Origin: Muellerivita sp035541195
GTDB lineage: Bacteria; Oederibacteriota; Muellerivitia; Muellerivitales; Muellerivitaceae
Length of the DNA: 31,342 nt
Direction of reading: 5' to 3'
NCBI GenBank assembly: GCA_035541195.1
Contig: DATKNU010000101.1
Location: 1 to 31,342 of the forward strand
The position numbers and the translations under genes were made by a program. The notes under the pieces were generated by a model, which did not search any database, was not told the DNA's origin, and saw only the letters and a program-made list of their open reading frames with translations. Positions 1 through 7,448 of this stretch are shown one piece after another; position 1 is the stretch's first letter; the number at the start of each line of letters is the position of its first letter.

Positions 1-492
1 CCCCGCTATTTGGGGCTGACCACCCAATTGCGGCTCCAATACCTCAATAGTTCCCCCTGGTTGCTGATCCCGGGCGCCTTCCTTTGGCTTTTGGGCTTGC
101 TCCAAGCCCTCTTGCTCTTGGTCTTTTGGTTTAAGCGCCAAAGCCCCTTCGCGGACTGGACCTTGATGCGCCGGCTCATCCTGGTGAACTTCCTGCTGGT
201 CTGGGCCAGCTTCTGGTTCACCGTGAAATGGCCCTTGGCCCACATTTACTACATCAATTTTCCCCTGATCTTCCTCTATTCCCTTTTCGTCTACCGCCAC
301 TTCGCCGCCAGGCCCGAATGGAAAACCTTCACGCGGGTTTACTTGGCCGCGGCCTTCCTCTTCCAGGCCGCTTATGCCCATAAAAACTATCCCCAGTTCT
401 CGCTTTACCACGACCGGGCGAAAGTGGCCCAAGCCATCGACCAAAAGAATTACCTGATCCTGGGCCCCCGCCGGCCCAACAGCTACTATTAA
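1..492 (+). CDS. C-terminal part of a polytopic membrane protein, probable GT39/ArnT-like glycosyltransferase (5' truncated)
   Basis: The reading frame is open from the first base and ends at TAA 490-492, so the N-terminus lies outside the window. The visible ~163 residues hold about four hydrophobic segments (around LLIPGAFLWLLGLLQALLLL, then ILVNFLLVWASFWF, INFPLIFLYSLFVY and VYLAAAFLFQAAYAH) separated by short basic loops. They end in a soluble tail with YPQFSLYHDR and ILGPRRPNSYY. This layout, a hydrophobic bundle followed by a short polar end, resembles the C-terminal half of dolichyl-phosphate-mannose-type (GT39/ArnT/PMT-like) glycosyltransferases. Those enzymes carry their catalytic acidic residues near the N-terminus, which is missing here, so the assignment is an inference. 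The next gene begins 11 bp downstream on the same strand, so the two are probably co-transcribed and may share a role in glycan handling. Confidence 0.55.
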   Translation, partial: PRYLGLTTQLRLQYLNSSPWLLIPGAFLWLLGLLQALLLLVFWFKRQSPFADWTLMRRLILVNFLLVWASFWFTVKWPLAHIYYINFPLIFLYSLFVYRHFAARPEWKTFTRVYLAAAFLFQAAYAHKNYPQFSLYHDRAKVAQAIDQKNYLILGPRRPNSYY

Positions 493-502
493 AAGGGGCG
501 CC

Positions 503-2083
503 ATGCTCAAACGCCTGGGGCTGGCCTTGGCGCTTGGCCTCTGCGCCAGCTTGGGCCGGGCCGACGACATCCATTTCCTGATCCTGCCCGCCGAGGTGGT
601 GGGCCCCATCAGCCCCTATATCTACGGCTTGAACGACCAGGACCCCGCGGGGCTGCGCGTCACCGTCCGGCGCCTGGGGGGCAACCGCCTGACCGGGTAT
701 AACTGGGTGACCAACGCCTCCAACGCGGGCAACGACTGGCACCAGCAAAGCGACGATTGGCTTTGCGCCCAGCACCTGGGCGATTCGGATTGCGGCAAGC
801 CCGGCGCCGCGCTTTTCCATTTCGTGGAACAAAACCAGGCCGAGGGCCTGGCTTCCCTCTTGACCCTGCCCATGGCGGGTTACGTGGCCGCCGACAAAAA
901 CGGCGAGGTGCGCGAAAACGAGGCCGCGCCCAGCCGCCGTTGGGCCCGGGTCCGATTCAAAAAGGGCGCGCCCTTTTCCTTGGCCCCCGACCCCTTGGCC
1001 CCCACCGTTTACGACGACGAGTGCGTGAATTTCCTCAAGACCCGCTTCGGCGCCGCTTCCCAAGGCGGCGTGGCCTTCTATGACCTGGACAATGAACCCG
1101 CGCTTTGGCCCTCGACCCATCCCCGCCTGCACCCCCAAAAGACCACCTACCGGGAAATGGCCGACCGGTCCATCGCCCTGGCCCGGGCGGTCTTGGCCGT
1201 GGACCCTTCGGCCCAAATTTTCGGCGGCGTCATGTATGGGTGGCAGGAAATGCTGACCCTGCAGGACGCCCCCGACAGCGCCCCATTCAACCAAGCGGAC
1301 GGCACCTACACGGACTGGTACCTGGACCAAATGCGTCAAGCCGAAAAGAAATACGGCCGGCGCCTGGTGCATGTCCTGGACCTTCATTGGTACCCGGAAG
1401 CCCAGGGCGATGGGAAGCGCGTCACCGAGGGCGACCTCTCGCCCGCCTCGGTGGAAGCCCGCCTCCAGGCCCCCCGCAGCCTTTGGGATCCGGGTTACGT
1501 GGAGCAAAGCTGGATCACCCGGGACTCCACCCATGGCGCGCCCATCGCCCTGATTCCCTGGCTCCAGGCCAAAATCGACCGGCGCTATCCGGGCACCCGG
1601 CTCGCCTTCAGCGAGTATGACTACGGCGCGGGCAACCACGTCTCCGGGGGATTGGCCCAGGCCGACGCCTTGGGCATCTTCGGCAAATACGGGGTCTTCC
1701 TGGCCTGTTATTGGGGGGAAGTGAAGGACTACAACCGGGCCGCCTACAACCTTTACCGCGATTATGACGGCCAGGGATCCGCCTTCGGCGACACCGCGGT
1801 CTCCGCGGGCTCGGAAAACGTGGTGACGTCCCCGGTTTACGCGGCGTCCGACTCCAAAAAGCCCGGCCAACTTTGGATCGTGGTTTTAAACAAGGACCTC
1901 AAAAACCAGGTCCACGGTTTTTTCCAAATCCAGGGGGCCGCGGCCTATGGCCGTTACCAAGCCTATGGCTTCAACGCGGCCTCGCCCGAACTCAAGGCCT
2001 GGGGCCGGGGGACCCTGGACCATAACCAGTTCGACCTCAACTTGCCGCCGCTCTCGGCCACCCTCTTGGCCCTGGAAAATTAA
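503..2083 (+). CDS. Secreted glycoside hydrolase family 44 (endoglucanase/xyloglucanase-type)
   Basis: This 526-residue protein has a signal peptide (residues 1-20, KR then a hydrophobic core, probable cleavage after GRA). It carries the GH44 hallmarks: ISPYIYGLN near residue 36, GGNRLTGYNW at 59-68 and NASNAGNDW at 71-79. The catalytic acid is probably Glu198 in YDLDNEP, and the nucleophile Glu371 in FSEYDYGAGN. The family cleaves beta-1,4-glucans (carboxymethylcellulose, xyloglucan) with retention. The length fits the TIM barrel plus the C-terminal beta-sandwich only. There is no CBM, dockerin or anchoring tail, so it is probably a free exported enzyme. The ATG at 503 follows AAAAGGGGCG. 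The stop codon overlaps the stop of the convergent acyltransferase by 2 bp. The family call is firm; the exact substrate is not known. Confidence 0.88.
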   Translation: MLKRLGLALALGLCASLGRADDIHFLILPAEVVGPISPYIYGLNDQDPAGLRVTVRRLGGNRLTGYNWVTNASNAGNDWHQQSDDWLCAQHLGDSDCGKPGAALFHFVEQNQAEGLASLLTLPMAGYVAADKNGEVRENEAAPSRRWARVRFKKGAPFSLAPDPLAPTVYDDECVNFLKTRFGAASQGGVAFYDLDNEPALWPSTHPRLHPQKTTYREMADRSIALARAVLAVDPSAQIFGGVMYGWQEMLTLQDAPDSAPFNQADGTYTDWYLDQMRQAEKKYGRRLVHVLDLHWYPEAQGDGKRVTEGDLSPASVEARLQAPRSLWDPGYVEQSWITRDSTHGAPIALIPWLQAKIDRRYPGTRLAFSEYDYGAGNHVSGGLAQADALGIFGKYGVFLACYWGEVKDYNRAAYNLYRDYDGQGSAFGDTAVSAGSENVVTSPVYAASDSKKPGQLWIVVLNKDLKNQVHGFFQIQGAAAYGRYQAYGFNAASPELKAWGRGTLDHNQFDLNLPPLSATLLALEN

Positions 2084-3213
2084 CCGCCCTTCCCCCACCG
2101 GCGCGTCACCCAATGGTTGAGCGGCTTCTCATAGGCGTGGAAAGAAAGGGCCGCCAGCCCGGTGGAAACCGCCGCGAAGGCCAGGAAGGCCGGGAGGATA
2201 TCCCAGCTCCTCAAAGTCATCCCCAGGAAATAAAGCACCACCATGTGGAAGAGGTAGTTGCCGTAGCTGTATTTCCCGGGCCAGGCCAGGGCTTTCCAAA
2301 AACCCAACTCGAAAAATTTTAGGTTCAAGGCTCCCATGAGAAAAAGGGACAATCCCAAAGCCAAGAGCGTGGGCCCCTCCACCCACCCGGTGGCTTCGTT
2401 GAAGTTGGTGGACCCGTAAACCCCGACCACCAGGGCGAACCCCGAAAGGGCGGCCGCCCAACAAAGTTTCGGGCGGCGGGCCCAAGCGCCGCCCCATTTT
2501 TTTTGCGCGAAATAAAGCAGGCATCCGGCGGCGATCAAGTCGAAATAGCCGAAGGACCCCAAGCTCAGGTCCAGGTTCCTGTCCCCATCCGCGCGCAACA
2601 CCCACCAGCGCCAAAGCCAGGCCCCCAAAAAAACCGGCCCCGCGGCCCAAACCAATTTTCGGGCCGAACCCGCCGCCCGCAAAACCCAGGGATAGGCGAA
2701 ATAAAACTGCTCCTCCACGGCCAGGGACCAAAAGAGGGCCCAGTGGTGCCCAATCTGCTGCCAGGCCCCCATGCAAAAGAACTCGGCCCAATTGAAGAGA
2801 AAAAGGAAAAGGGATGCCCAAAAAATCGGGTCCAGGGGATTCAGGGGCAGTTTGAAGCAATAAGCATGGCGGATCACGTCCCCACGGGAAATCACCGCCA
2901 GGGCCAGACCCACGGCCACCGACAGGAAAAAAAGCGGCAGGATGCGGCCCGCCCGCCGCACATAGAATTGCCGCACGTCGGCCCGGAAGGCCCCCGGGCC
3001 CCGGTCCAGGATGCGGGTGATGAGAAACCCGGACACCAAGAAGAAAAAGCAGACCCCATAGCGCCCGTTGCGTTGGAAATGGTCCCAAAGCCAATGGACC
3101 CATCCGCTGGAAGCCGGATGGATGGGATCCAGGTGGGTGGCCAAAACGGGCAGGATGGCCGCGGCCCGCACCAAGTGGATGACCTGAAAATCCCCGGACG
3201 GGGGGCGCTTCAT
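2080..3213 (-). CDS. OafA-like membrane acyltransferase (Acyltransferase_3 family)
   Basis: This is a 377-residue integral membrane protein with about ten hydrophobic segments. The N-terminal helix carries the family's Arg-X10-His arrangement (Arg16...His27 in HLVRAAAILPVLATHL), and GRYGVCFFFLVSGFLITRIL follows, matching the conserved G.GV.(I/F)FF..SGFLI block. The family transfers acyl groups (often O-acetyl) to sugars of LPS, exopolysaccharide, peptidoglycan or secondary metabolites in the inner membrane. ATG 3213 is preferred over upstream in-frame starts because the N-terminal motif begins 15 residues later and because ATG (3213-3211) overlaps the TGA (3212-3210) of the tandem SDR gene as ATGA, which implies translational coupling. 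The 3' end overlaps the stop codon of the convergent GH44 gene. The acceptor is unknown. Confidence 0.85.
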   Translation of the reverse strand: MKRPPSGDFQVIHLVRAAAILPVLATHLDPIHPASSGWVHWLWDHFQRNGRYGVCFFFLVSGFLITRILDRGPGAFRADVRQFYVRRAGRILPLFFLSVAVGLALAVISRGDVIRHAYCFKLPLNPLDPIFWASLFLFLFNWAEFFCMGAWQQIGHHWALFWSLAVEEQFYFAYPWVLRAAGSARKLVWAAGPVFLGAWLWRWWVLRADGDRNLDLSLGSFGYFDLIAAGCLLYFAQKKWGGAWARRPKLCWAAALSGFALVVGVYGSTNFNEATGWVEGPTLLALGLSLFLMGALNLKFFELGFWKALAWPGKYSYGNYLFHMVVLYFLGMTLRSWDILPAFLAFAAVSTGLAALSFHAYEKPLNHWVTRRWGKGG

Positions 3214-4991
3214 GGGCGCCGGCTCCAGGGAAAGGCGCGGCTCAAGGCCCACTCGAAAACCGGATCGGGCAAAAGCCACCGGAAAAAATTCAAGGCCTTC
3301 GCGTCCTTGCCCGCCCACAGCACCGGCGGGGGCGAGGGGCTTTGGGCGGCCCGGAGGATGAGCTCCGCCACTTCTTTCGGATCCCCGCCCTTGGCGAATT
3401 CCCGGCGCACCAACCCTTCCATTTGCAGCGTGAAGGGGCGGTAGGGCGACTCGGGCGATTTCACCTTGAGGCCATAACGGGTGGAGGCGACCACCTGGGT
3501 GCGGTAAGACCCCGGCGCGATCTCGCAAACCTTGACGCCAAAAGGCCGCGTTTCCTGCCTGAATCCCTCGCTGAGCGACCGGAGGGCGAACTTGGACGCC
3601 GCGTAGGCCCCCAGCCCCGGGAAGGCCACCCGGCCTGAAATACTGCCCAAATTCACGACATGACCGAACCCTTGCGAACGCATGAGCGGCAGCGCCGCCG
3701 CCGTCACCCGCAATAAGCCGAAAACATTGGTCTTGAATTGGGAGGTGAACTCGGCATCGGACAGGTCCTCCAAAAATCCCGCCATGACGAAGCCCGCGTT
3801 GTTGACCAAAAGATCCAGGCGTTTTTCCTTCCGGGCCAGGCGCCTAAATCCCTGCGTGACCGTCGCCGGCCGATTCAGGTCCATGAAGAGGGGAAAAACC
3901 TCCCCGCCTTCCCGGGCAAGGGCCCGAAGGGCGTCGAGCTTATGGGGATTGCGATAGGTGCCGTAAACCCTCCATCCCGCCCGGGTCAATCGCTTGGCGG
4001 TCTCAAGCCCGAAGCCTGAGGTCGCGCCGGTCACCAAAGCGACCCGAGTCCCCTTCGGGGGCTTCGTCCCCTTGGGAAACTTGAATGCGGCGGCGGAAGA
4101 TGGCTTTCCGTCGGGGACTTCGTCCCCCAAGGGGACTTCGTCAAATTTGCGCCCCACCCGGGCCATCAAGAGATCCCAAAGCCGGGCGCCTAAGAACCAG
4201 CGGACCAAGGGATAGAGCCGGGCGTCTTTGCCCACGGCGTAACGGGCTTTCATGACGGGGTCCTTGAGGGCCCTTTCCAGCATGTCCACCACGCCTTCGG
4301 GCCCCGGGGCGTTGGACGATTGCCGGTTCCCAAATTCCAATATTTTCTCCAGCCGCGATTGGTAGGCGGATTTCCCCTTTTTAAAGACCGCGTTCTTGCG
4401 GCGGTTGTCCTTAAAGCCCGTATGGTGGGATCCCGGCTCGATCACCGATACCTGCACGCCGAAGGGTCGGGTTTCCAACCGCAGGGCCTCGGTCAGCGCC
4501 TCCACGGCGTGCTTGCTGGAACAATAAAGTCCGATGCCCGCGAAGGTCATCCGGCCCGCCAGGGAGCCTAGGTGGATGATCCGGCCCGAGCCCTGGGCGC
4601 GCATCCAAGGAAGGGCCAAGCGCGTGACCCGCATGAGGCCCAAGACGTTGGTTTGGTATTGGGCTTGGACCTCGGCGTCGGTGAAGTCCTCCAAGGCGCC
4701 GAAGGCCCCATAACCGGCGTTGTTGACGAGAAGATCGAGCCGACCGGCCCGGGCGCCCAGGCGCGCGAAGGCCCGTTGAACCGAGGCGGGCTTGTCCACG
4801 TCCATTTCCAGGATCTCGAGCGAAAGCCCCTTCGCCTCTTTTTGCAGGGGGCCGGCCTTGGCCGGGTCCCGCAGGGCCGCGAAAACCCGCCACCCCCCTC
4901 GCGCCAGCCTCAGGGCGGCGGCGTAGCCGATGCCGCTGGAGCAACCCGTGATCAGAGCCACGGAGTTTGGATTCATCGGGGTCTGAGCCAT
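3210..4991 (-). CDS. Tandem short-chain dehydrogenase/reductase (two complete SDR domains fused)
   Basis: This 593-residue protein has two full classical SDR domains. Domain 1 has TGCSSGIG at 15-22, NNAG at 90-93, catalytic Ser143, Tyr156 and Lys160. Domain 2 has TGATSGFG at 321-328, NNAG at 397-400, Ser450, Tyr463 and Lys467. Both triads are intact, so both halves could bind NAD(P)H and act. Each domain has an extended C-terminal region, as in 300-residue SDRs that act on lipids, retinoids or steroids. The linker (about 284-316) has low complexity (DEVPLGDEVPDG, then PKGTKPPKGTR) and is encoded by short palindromes. The start at 4991 has AGGA/GGAGG upstream; Met6 (4976) is an alternative. 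The gene overlaps the acyltransferase start by 4 bp, suggesting a joint role in modifying a lipid or glycan. The substrate is unknown. Confidence 0.88.
   Translation of the reverse strand: MAQTPMNPNSVALITGCSSGIGYAAALRLARGGWRVFAALRDPAKAGPLQKEAKGLSLEILEMDVDKPASVQRAFARLGARAGRLDLLVNNAGYGAFGALEDFTDAEVQAQYQTNVLGLMRVTRLALPWMRAQGSGRIIHLGSLAGRMTFAGIGLYCSSKHAVEALTEALRLETRPFGVQVSVIEPGSHHTGFKDNRRKNAVFKKGKSAYQSRLEKILEFGNRQSSNAPGPEGVVDMLERALKDPVMKARYAVGKDARLYPLVRWFLGARLWDLLMARVGRKFDEVPLGDEVPDGKPSSAAAFKFPKGTKPPKGTRVALVTGATSGFGLETAKRLTRAGWRVYGTYRNPHKLDALRALAREGGEVFPLFMDLNRPATVTQGFRRLARKEKRLDLLVNNAGFVMAGFLEDLSDAEFTSQFKTNVFGLLRVTAAALPLMRSQGFGHVVNLGSISGRVAFPGLGAYAASKFALRSLSEGFRQETRPFGVKVCEIAPGSYRTQVVASTRYGLKVKSPESPYRPFTLQMEGLVRREFAKGGDPKEVAELILRAAQSPSPPPVLWAGKDAKALNFFRWLLPDPVFEWALSRAFPWSRRP
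4042..4142. repeat. Short palindromic repeat units encoding the SDR linker
   Basis: A perfect inverted repeat GGGGAC-TTC-GTCCCC lies at 4113-4127. A second copy of its left part (GGGGACTTCGTC) follows at 4131-4142. A diverged copy, GGGGGCTTCGTCCCC, lies about 55 bp away in 4057-4071, next to CCCCTTCGGGG. All of this lies inside the tandem SDR gene, exactly between its two domains, and reads as DEVP/KGTKP-type peptide. Confidence 0.75.
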
Positions 4992-5035
4992 TTTTCCTGA
5001 TCCTCCGCCGGTTCAAGGGGCCGGGCCACAAACGC

Positions 5036-5064
5036 TTTACCACCCAGGCAAAAAAAGATAACAT
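5036..5064 (+). promoter_or_regulatory. Possible sigma-70 promoter for the FecR-like gene
   Basis: TTTACC (5036-5041) and TAACAT (5059-5064) are separated by 17 bp in the divergent region between the tandem SDR and the FecR-like gene, each matching the consensus at 4 of 6 positions. The spacer holds an A-tract. A start site near 5071 would give a leader of about 30 nt. Weak by sequence alone. Confidence 0.3.
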
Positions 5065-5102
5065 GAACCTAAGACCATCCGCATCCCTCACAAGGAGAAT
5101 TC

Positions 5103-5762
5103 ATGCGCCGCTTGACCCTCGTTTCGCTTTTGGGCTTGATGGCTTGTCCCCTGGGGGCCTCGGCCGCCACAGCCTACAAGGACGCCGCCGTCCGGATGTT
5201 GGACGGGACCGTGATGGTGCAAAAGGCCGATGGCTCGCCCGCCACGGCGCTTCAGACCGGCAGCGTGGTTGAGGAAGGCGACGCGGTGACCGTCTATGAC
5301 AAAAGCTGGCTGATCCTCAAGACCCGCAAGGGCGATGAGATCGGCTTCACGGGCGACACCGTGGCTTCCTTCGACCAATTGGACAAGGAGGGCGGCGATC
5401 GGGAACTGCGCATCATCCTCTACCACGGCACCCTTTTGCTCAAGGCCACCGACTCCTCGTCCCAACAAAGCTATTTCGAGGTCCACACGGGCAACCTGGT
5501 CACCTCCCTCGGCGACTCCCAACTCATCGTGACCTATGACCCCGCCAAGTCCCACACGCGCCTCCAACACCTGCGGGGCCGCATCAGCGTCTTTGACAAG
5601 GACGGCGAGCACCACTTGAAGACCGAGGGCGCCATCTGGAATTGGCAGGACGGCCATTTAGTGGAAACCGGGGACCCGGACCTGATGGACCAAGTGGACG
5701 TCATCAACTTCAACCACTTCTTCAACGGCGACCCGCTCATCATCCCCTCGCCCACTTACTGA
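5103..5762 (+). CDS. Exported FecR-domain-like protein
   Basis: This 219-residue protein has a strong Shine-Dalgarno sequence (AAGGAG, 5090-5095) before ATG 5103. The N-terminus is a clear export signal (RR, then LTLVSLLGLMAC). It is either a type I signal cleaved after ASA (residue 21) or, less typically, a lipoprotein signal with Cys15. The mature part is beta-rich: AAVRMLDGTVMVQKADG, then LQTGSVVEEGDAVTVYDKSW and KGDEIGFTGDTVASF. This resembles the FecR-type periplasmic fold, in which a scaffold or ligand-sensing beta-domain follows a raised threshold phrase of the kind G..v..GD.v.T. No transmembrane anti-sigma region is present, so it is not a full FecR regulator. The CPXCG gene follows after 11 bp. 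The function is unknown; the fold call is moderate. Confidence 0.6.
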   Translation: MRRLTLVSLLGLMACPLGASAATAYKDAAVRMLDGTVMVQKADGSPATALQTGSVVEEGDAVTVYDKSWLILKTRKGDEIGFTGDTVASFDQLDKEGGDRELRIILYHGTLLLKATDSSSQQSYFEVHTGNLVTSLGDSQLIVTYDPAKSHTRLQHLRGRISVFDKDGEHHLKTEGAIWNWQDGHLVETGDPDLMDQVDVINFNHFFNGDPLIIPSPTY

Positions 5763-5773
5763 GGCCCCCCCGG

Positions 5774-5953
5774 GTGACCCTCGAGTTCGAATGCCCTTAC
5801 TGTGGTTTCCCCAATTTTTCCCCTCTGGACCCGGTGTCGGGCCTTCAAGAATGGACCACGGACTGCGAGAATTGCTGCCGGCCCATTGTTTTAAAGGCGC
5901 GGGTCCGCCACGGCGAGGTGGAGGAGTTTGAGGTAGAGCGGGAGCAGGACTGA
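5774..5953 (+). CDS. CPXCG-motif cysteine-rich small protein
   Basis: A 59-residue protein starts at GTG 5774; GAGG overlaps the TGA of the preceding gene and acts as ribosome binding site. It holds two cysteine pairs typical of a zinc ribbon: Cys7-Pro-Tyr-Cys10-Gly in ECPYCG, and Cys31...Cys34-Cys35 in TDCENCCRP. The acidic tail (EVEEFEVEREQD) is also typical of the CPXCG family, whose biological role is not established. The length agrees with the family (about 60 residues). An upstream in-frame extension into the FecR-like gene is possible on paper but has no family support. Confidence 0.82.
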   Translation: MTLEFECPYCGFPNFSPLDPVSGLQEWTTDCENCCRPIVLKARVRHGEVEEFEVEREQD

Positions 5954-5978
5954 TCAAAATCAGTTTTAAGTTCATGAC

Positions 5979-6007
5979 GATTTTTTCAACCGTTGATTGA
6001 AAAAATC
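5979..6007. repeat. AT-rich inverted repeat between convergent genes
   Basis: GATTTTTTCAA (5979-5989) and TTGAAAAAATC (5997-6007) form a perfect 11-bp inverted repeat with a 7-nt loop. A nested alternative pairs GTTGATT (5992-5998) with AATCAAC (6004-6010). It sits between the ends of the CPXCG and LysE genes, so it may act as a bidirectional terminator, although the stem is AT-rich rather than GC-rich. Confidence 0.5.
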
Positions 6008-6057
6008 AACCATAACTGGGCGCTAAAAACCCAACCCTTAGAACTCAAGGTTGTGGT

Positions 6058-6753
6058 TTACGGGTTCACGAAGGGCGTGCCGCCGGTATGCACCAGGTTG
6101 AGGAACACCTTGACGGCCATGAAACAGCAGTAAAAGACCAAGAGCAGGCCCGAAACCCAGGTGATGACCTTGAGGATGTTGCGGTTGAAAAGATTGCGGC
6201 TGTAATGCACCGCCATCCCCAGGCAGCAAAACCAAACCAACTCGCTCACCAAGACCGCCGAGAAGAAGGACGTGGCGGCCCCCCCGGTCAAATCAATGTT
6301 GCCCGACAGTTGAAGCGTGGAGACCATCCCAATCCAATAAATGAGGGTGAAGGGGTTGCTGCCGGCCAGCAGCAGGCCCATGAAGAAGGAATTGTCCACG
6401 AATTGGGTCTGGCGCTGGACCTTGGGGTTGCCCATGATCTCCGGGTTATCCCGGACCTCGTTGAGGAAGGCGTAGGCCATATATAAGAGGAAGACCACGC
6501 AAACGCCCCACAAGATGATCTTCCAAAGGCCTGAAAAACCCACGTTTAAAAGCCCCGCGAAGACCGCGTAGGCGCAAGTGGCGTCCACCAAGGCCGCGCC
6601 CGCCCCCACCAGGAAGGTTTGCTGGAACCCGCCCACGATGCCTCGCCGCACGGCCATGAAGTTGATCGGGCCGATGAGGGCCGCCGTGCAAAAACCGATG
6701 ATGAGGCCTTGGGTGATGGCTTTGTAAATGAGCAGGAAGGTTTGGCTGGTCAT
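6058..6753 (-). CDS. LysE/RhtB-family amino-acid exporter
   Basis: This is a 231-residue polytopic inner-membrane protein. The first helix contains GLIIGFCTAALIGPINFMAVRRGIVGGF, of which the G-P-x-N and following basic stretch match the conserved N-terminal block of the LysE/RhtB family (GP..l......G...G). The later segment GLLLAGSNPFTLIYWIGMV matches the conserved second-half N-P-x-x-x-x-x-W block. These carriers expel amino acids or related metabolites using the proton gradient. About six hydrophobic helices are visible. The start is uncertain: ATG 6753 places the first helix close to the N-terminus as in the family, while ATG 6768 or 6777 would add a few residues; none has a strong ribosome binding site. 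The substrate cannot be told. Confidence 0.8.
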   Translation of the reverse strand: MTSQTFLLIYKAITQGLIIGFCTAALIGPINFMAVRRGIVGGFQQTFLVGAGAALVDATCAYAVFAGLLNVGFSGLWKIILWGVCVVFLLYMAYAFLNEVRDNPEIMGNPKVQRQTQFVDNSFFMGLLLAGSNPFTLIYWIGMVSTLQLSGNIDLTGGAATSFFSAVLVSELVWFCCLGMAVHYSRNLFNRNILKVITWVSGLLLVFYCCFMAVKVFLNLVHTGGTPFVNP

Positions 6754-6835
6754 CAAGGGGCTGTCCATGGGCGCCATTCTACAGGAGGAGGCCCCGGGGG
6801 CGAAAGACGGAACTTCACGCTTGCGCAGTTGCATT

Positions 6836-6855
6836 TTTCGCCGTCCCAGGCGAAA
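6836..6855. repeat. Inverted repeat in the lysE-like/purE divergent region
   Basis: TTTCGCC (6836-6842) and GGCGAAA (6849-6855) form a perfect 7-bp inverted repeat with a 6-nt loop, 45 bp before purE. It is not followed by a T-tract. It could be an operator or a leader hairpin; it does not resemble the enterobacterial PurR box. Confidence 0.4.
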
Positions 6856-6899
6856 CTCAAGGGGATTTTTACCCACTCTCTTAAAAGAAAGGGCCTGGA

Positions 6900-7385
6900 A
6901 TGACCACCCCCTTGGTGAACATCTTGATGGGAAGCAAAAGCGACTGGGATGTGATGAAAAACGCGTCGGACACCTTGTCCCAATTCGGCGTGGCCCATGA
7001 AAGCCGCGTCTTGTCCGCCCACCGCACGCCCAAGGAAACCGCCGAGTACGTCTCAGGGGCCCAGGGGCGCGGCGTCAAGGTGGTCATCGCGGCCGCCGGC
7101 GGCGCGGCCCACCTGGCCGGCGTCTGCGCGGCCCACACCCTCCTGCCCGTCTTGGGCGTGCCGATGGAAAGCAAGTTGGACGGTTTGGATTCCCTCCTTT
7201 CGACGGTTCAAATGCCCGCGGGAATTCCCGTGGGGACCCTGGCAGTGGGCAAAGCGGGGGCCATCAACGCGGCCCTTTTGGCCGTGGCCATCCTGGCCCA
7301 GGCCGGCCACCCCGAATTAGGCGCCCAACTGAAGAAATTCCGCGAAGACCAGGCCACCAAGATCCTGGCGGAAAAACTTTCTTAA
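6900..7385 (+). CDS. purE: N5-carboxyaminoimidazole ribonucleotide mutase (PurE, class I)
   Basis: This 161-residue protein catalyses the step from N5-CAIR to CAIR in de novo purine synthesis in the cytosol. It has GSKSDWDVM (residues 11-19), SAHRTP (about 39-44), the AAAGGAAHLAG loop that binds the ribonucleotide phosphate, and LLPVLGVPMES. These are the class I features. Class I enzymes normally work with the ATP-dependent PurK, which is not adjacent here; ppc follows instead. The ATG at 6900 is preceded by AAAGAAAGGG. The length is normal for the family. Confidence 0.95.
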   Translation: MTTPLVNILMGSKSDWDVMKNASDTLSQFGVAHESRVLSAHRTPKETAEYVSGAQGRGVKVVIAAAGGAAHLAGVCAAHTLLPVLGVPMESKLDGLDSLLSTVQMPAGIPVGTLAVGKAGAINAALLAVAILAQAGHPELGAQLKKFREDQATKILAEKLS

Positions 7386-7448
7386 AAGTTTTCTCTCGCG
7401 CGAGCCTCCATAAGCACCCGGTCGGCTTTCGGGTCATTGGAAAATAAA

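Noticed and set aside
329..1870. A 513-codon open frame antisense to the GH44 gene
   Set aside because: It spans two plus-strand genes, has no family features and no ribosome binding site; it is a shadow of GC-rich coding DNA.
3214..3528. N-terminal extension of the acyltransferase into the tandem SDR gene
   Set aside because: The extension would lie in a second frame of the conserved SDR domain 2, while ATG 3213 sits at the usual distance from the first acyltransferase helix and forms a typical ATGA junction.
3210..4991. Tandem SDR as two genes joined by a sequencing frameshift
   Set aside because: The frame is continuous with no stop codon, the linker is in frame, and there is no internal ribosome binding site with start codon close to domain 2.
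5979..6010. Canonical rho-independent terminator after the CPXCG gene
   Set aside because: The stem is made mainly of A-T pairs and no separate T-run follows it; kept only as an inverted repeat.
6781..6899. PurR box or purine riboswitch before purE
   Set aside because: No ACGCAAACGTTTGCGT-like site and no three-way-junction purine aptamer core could be recognised.
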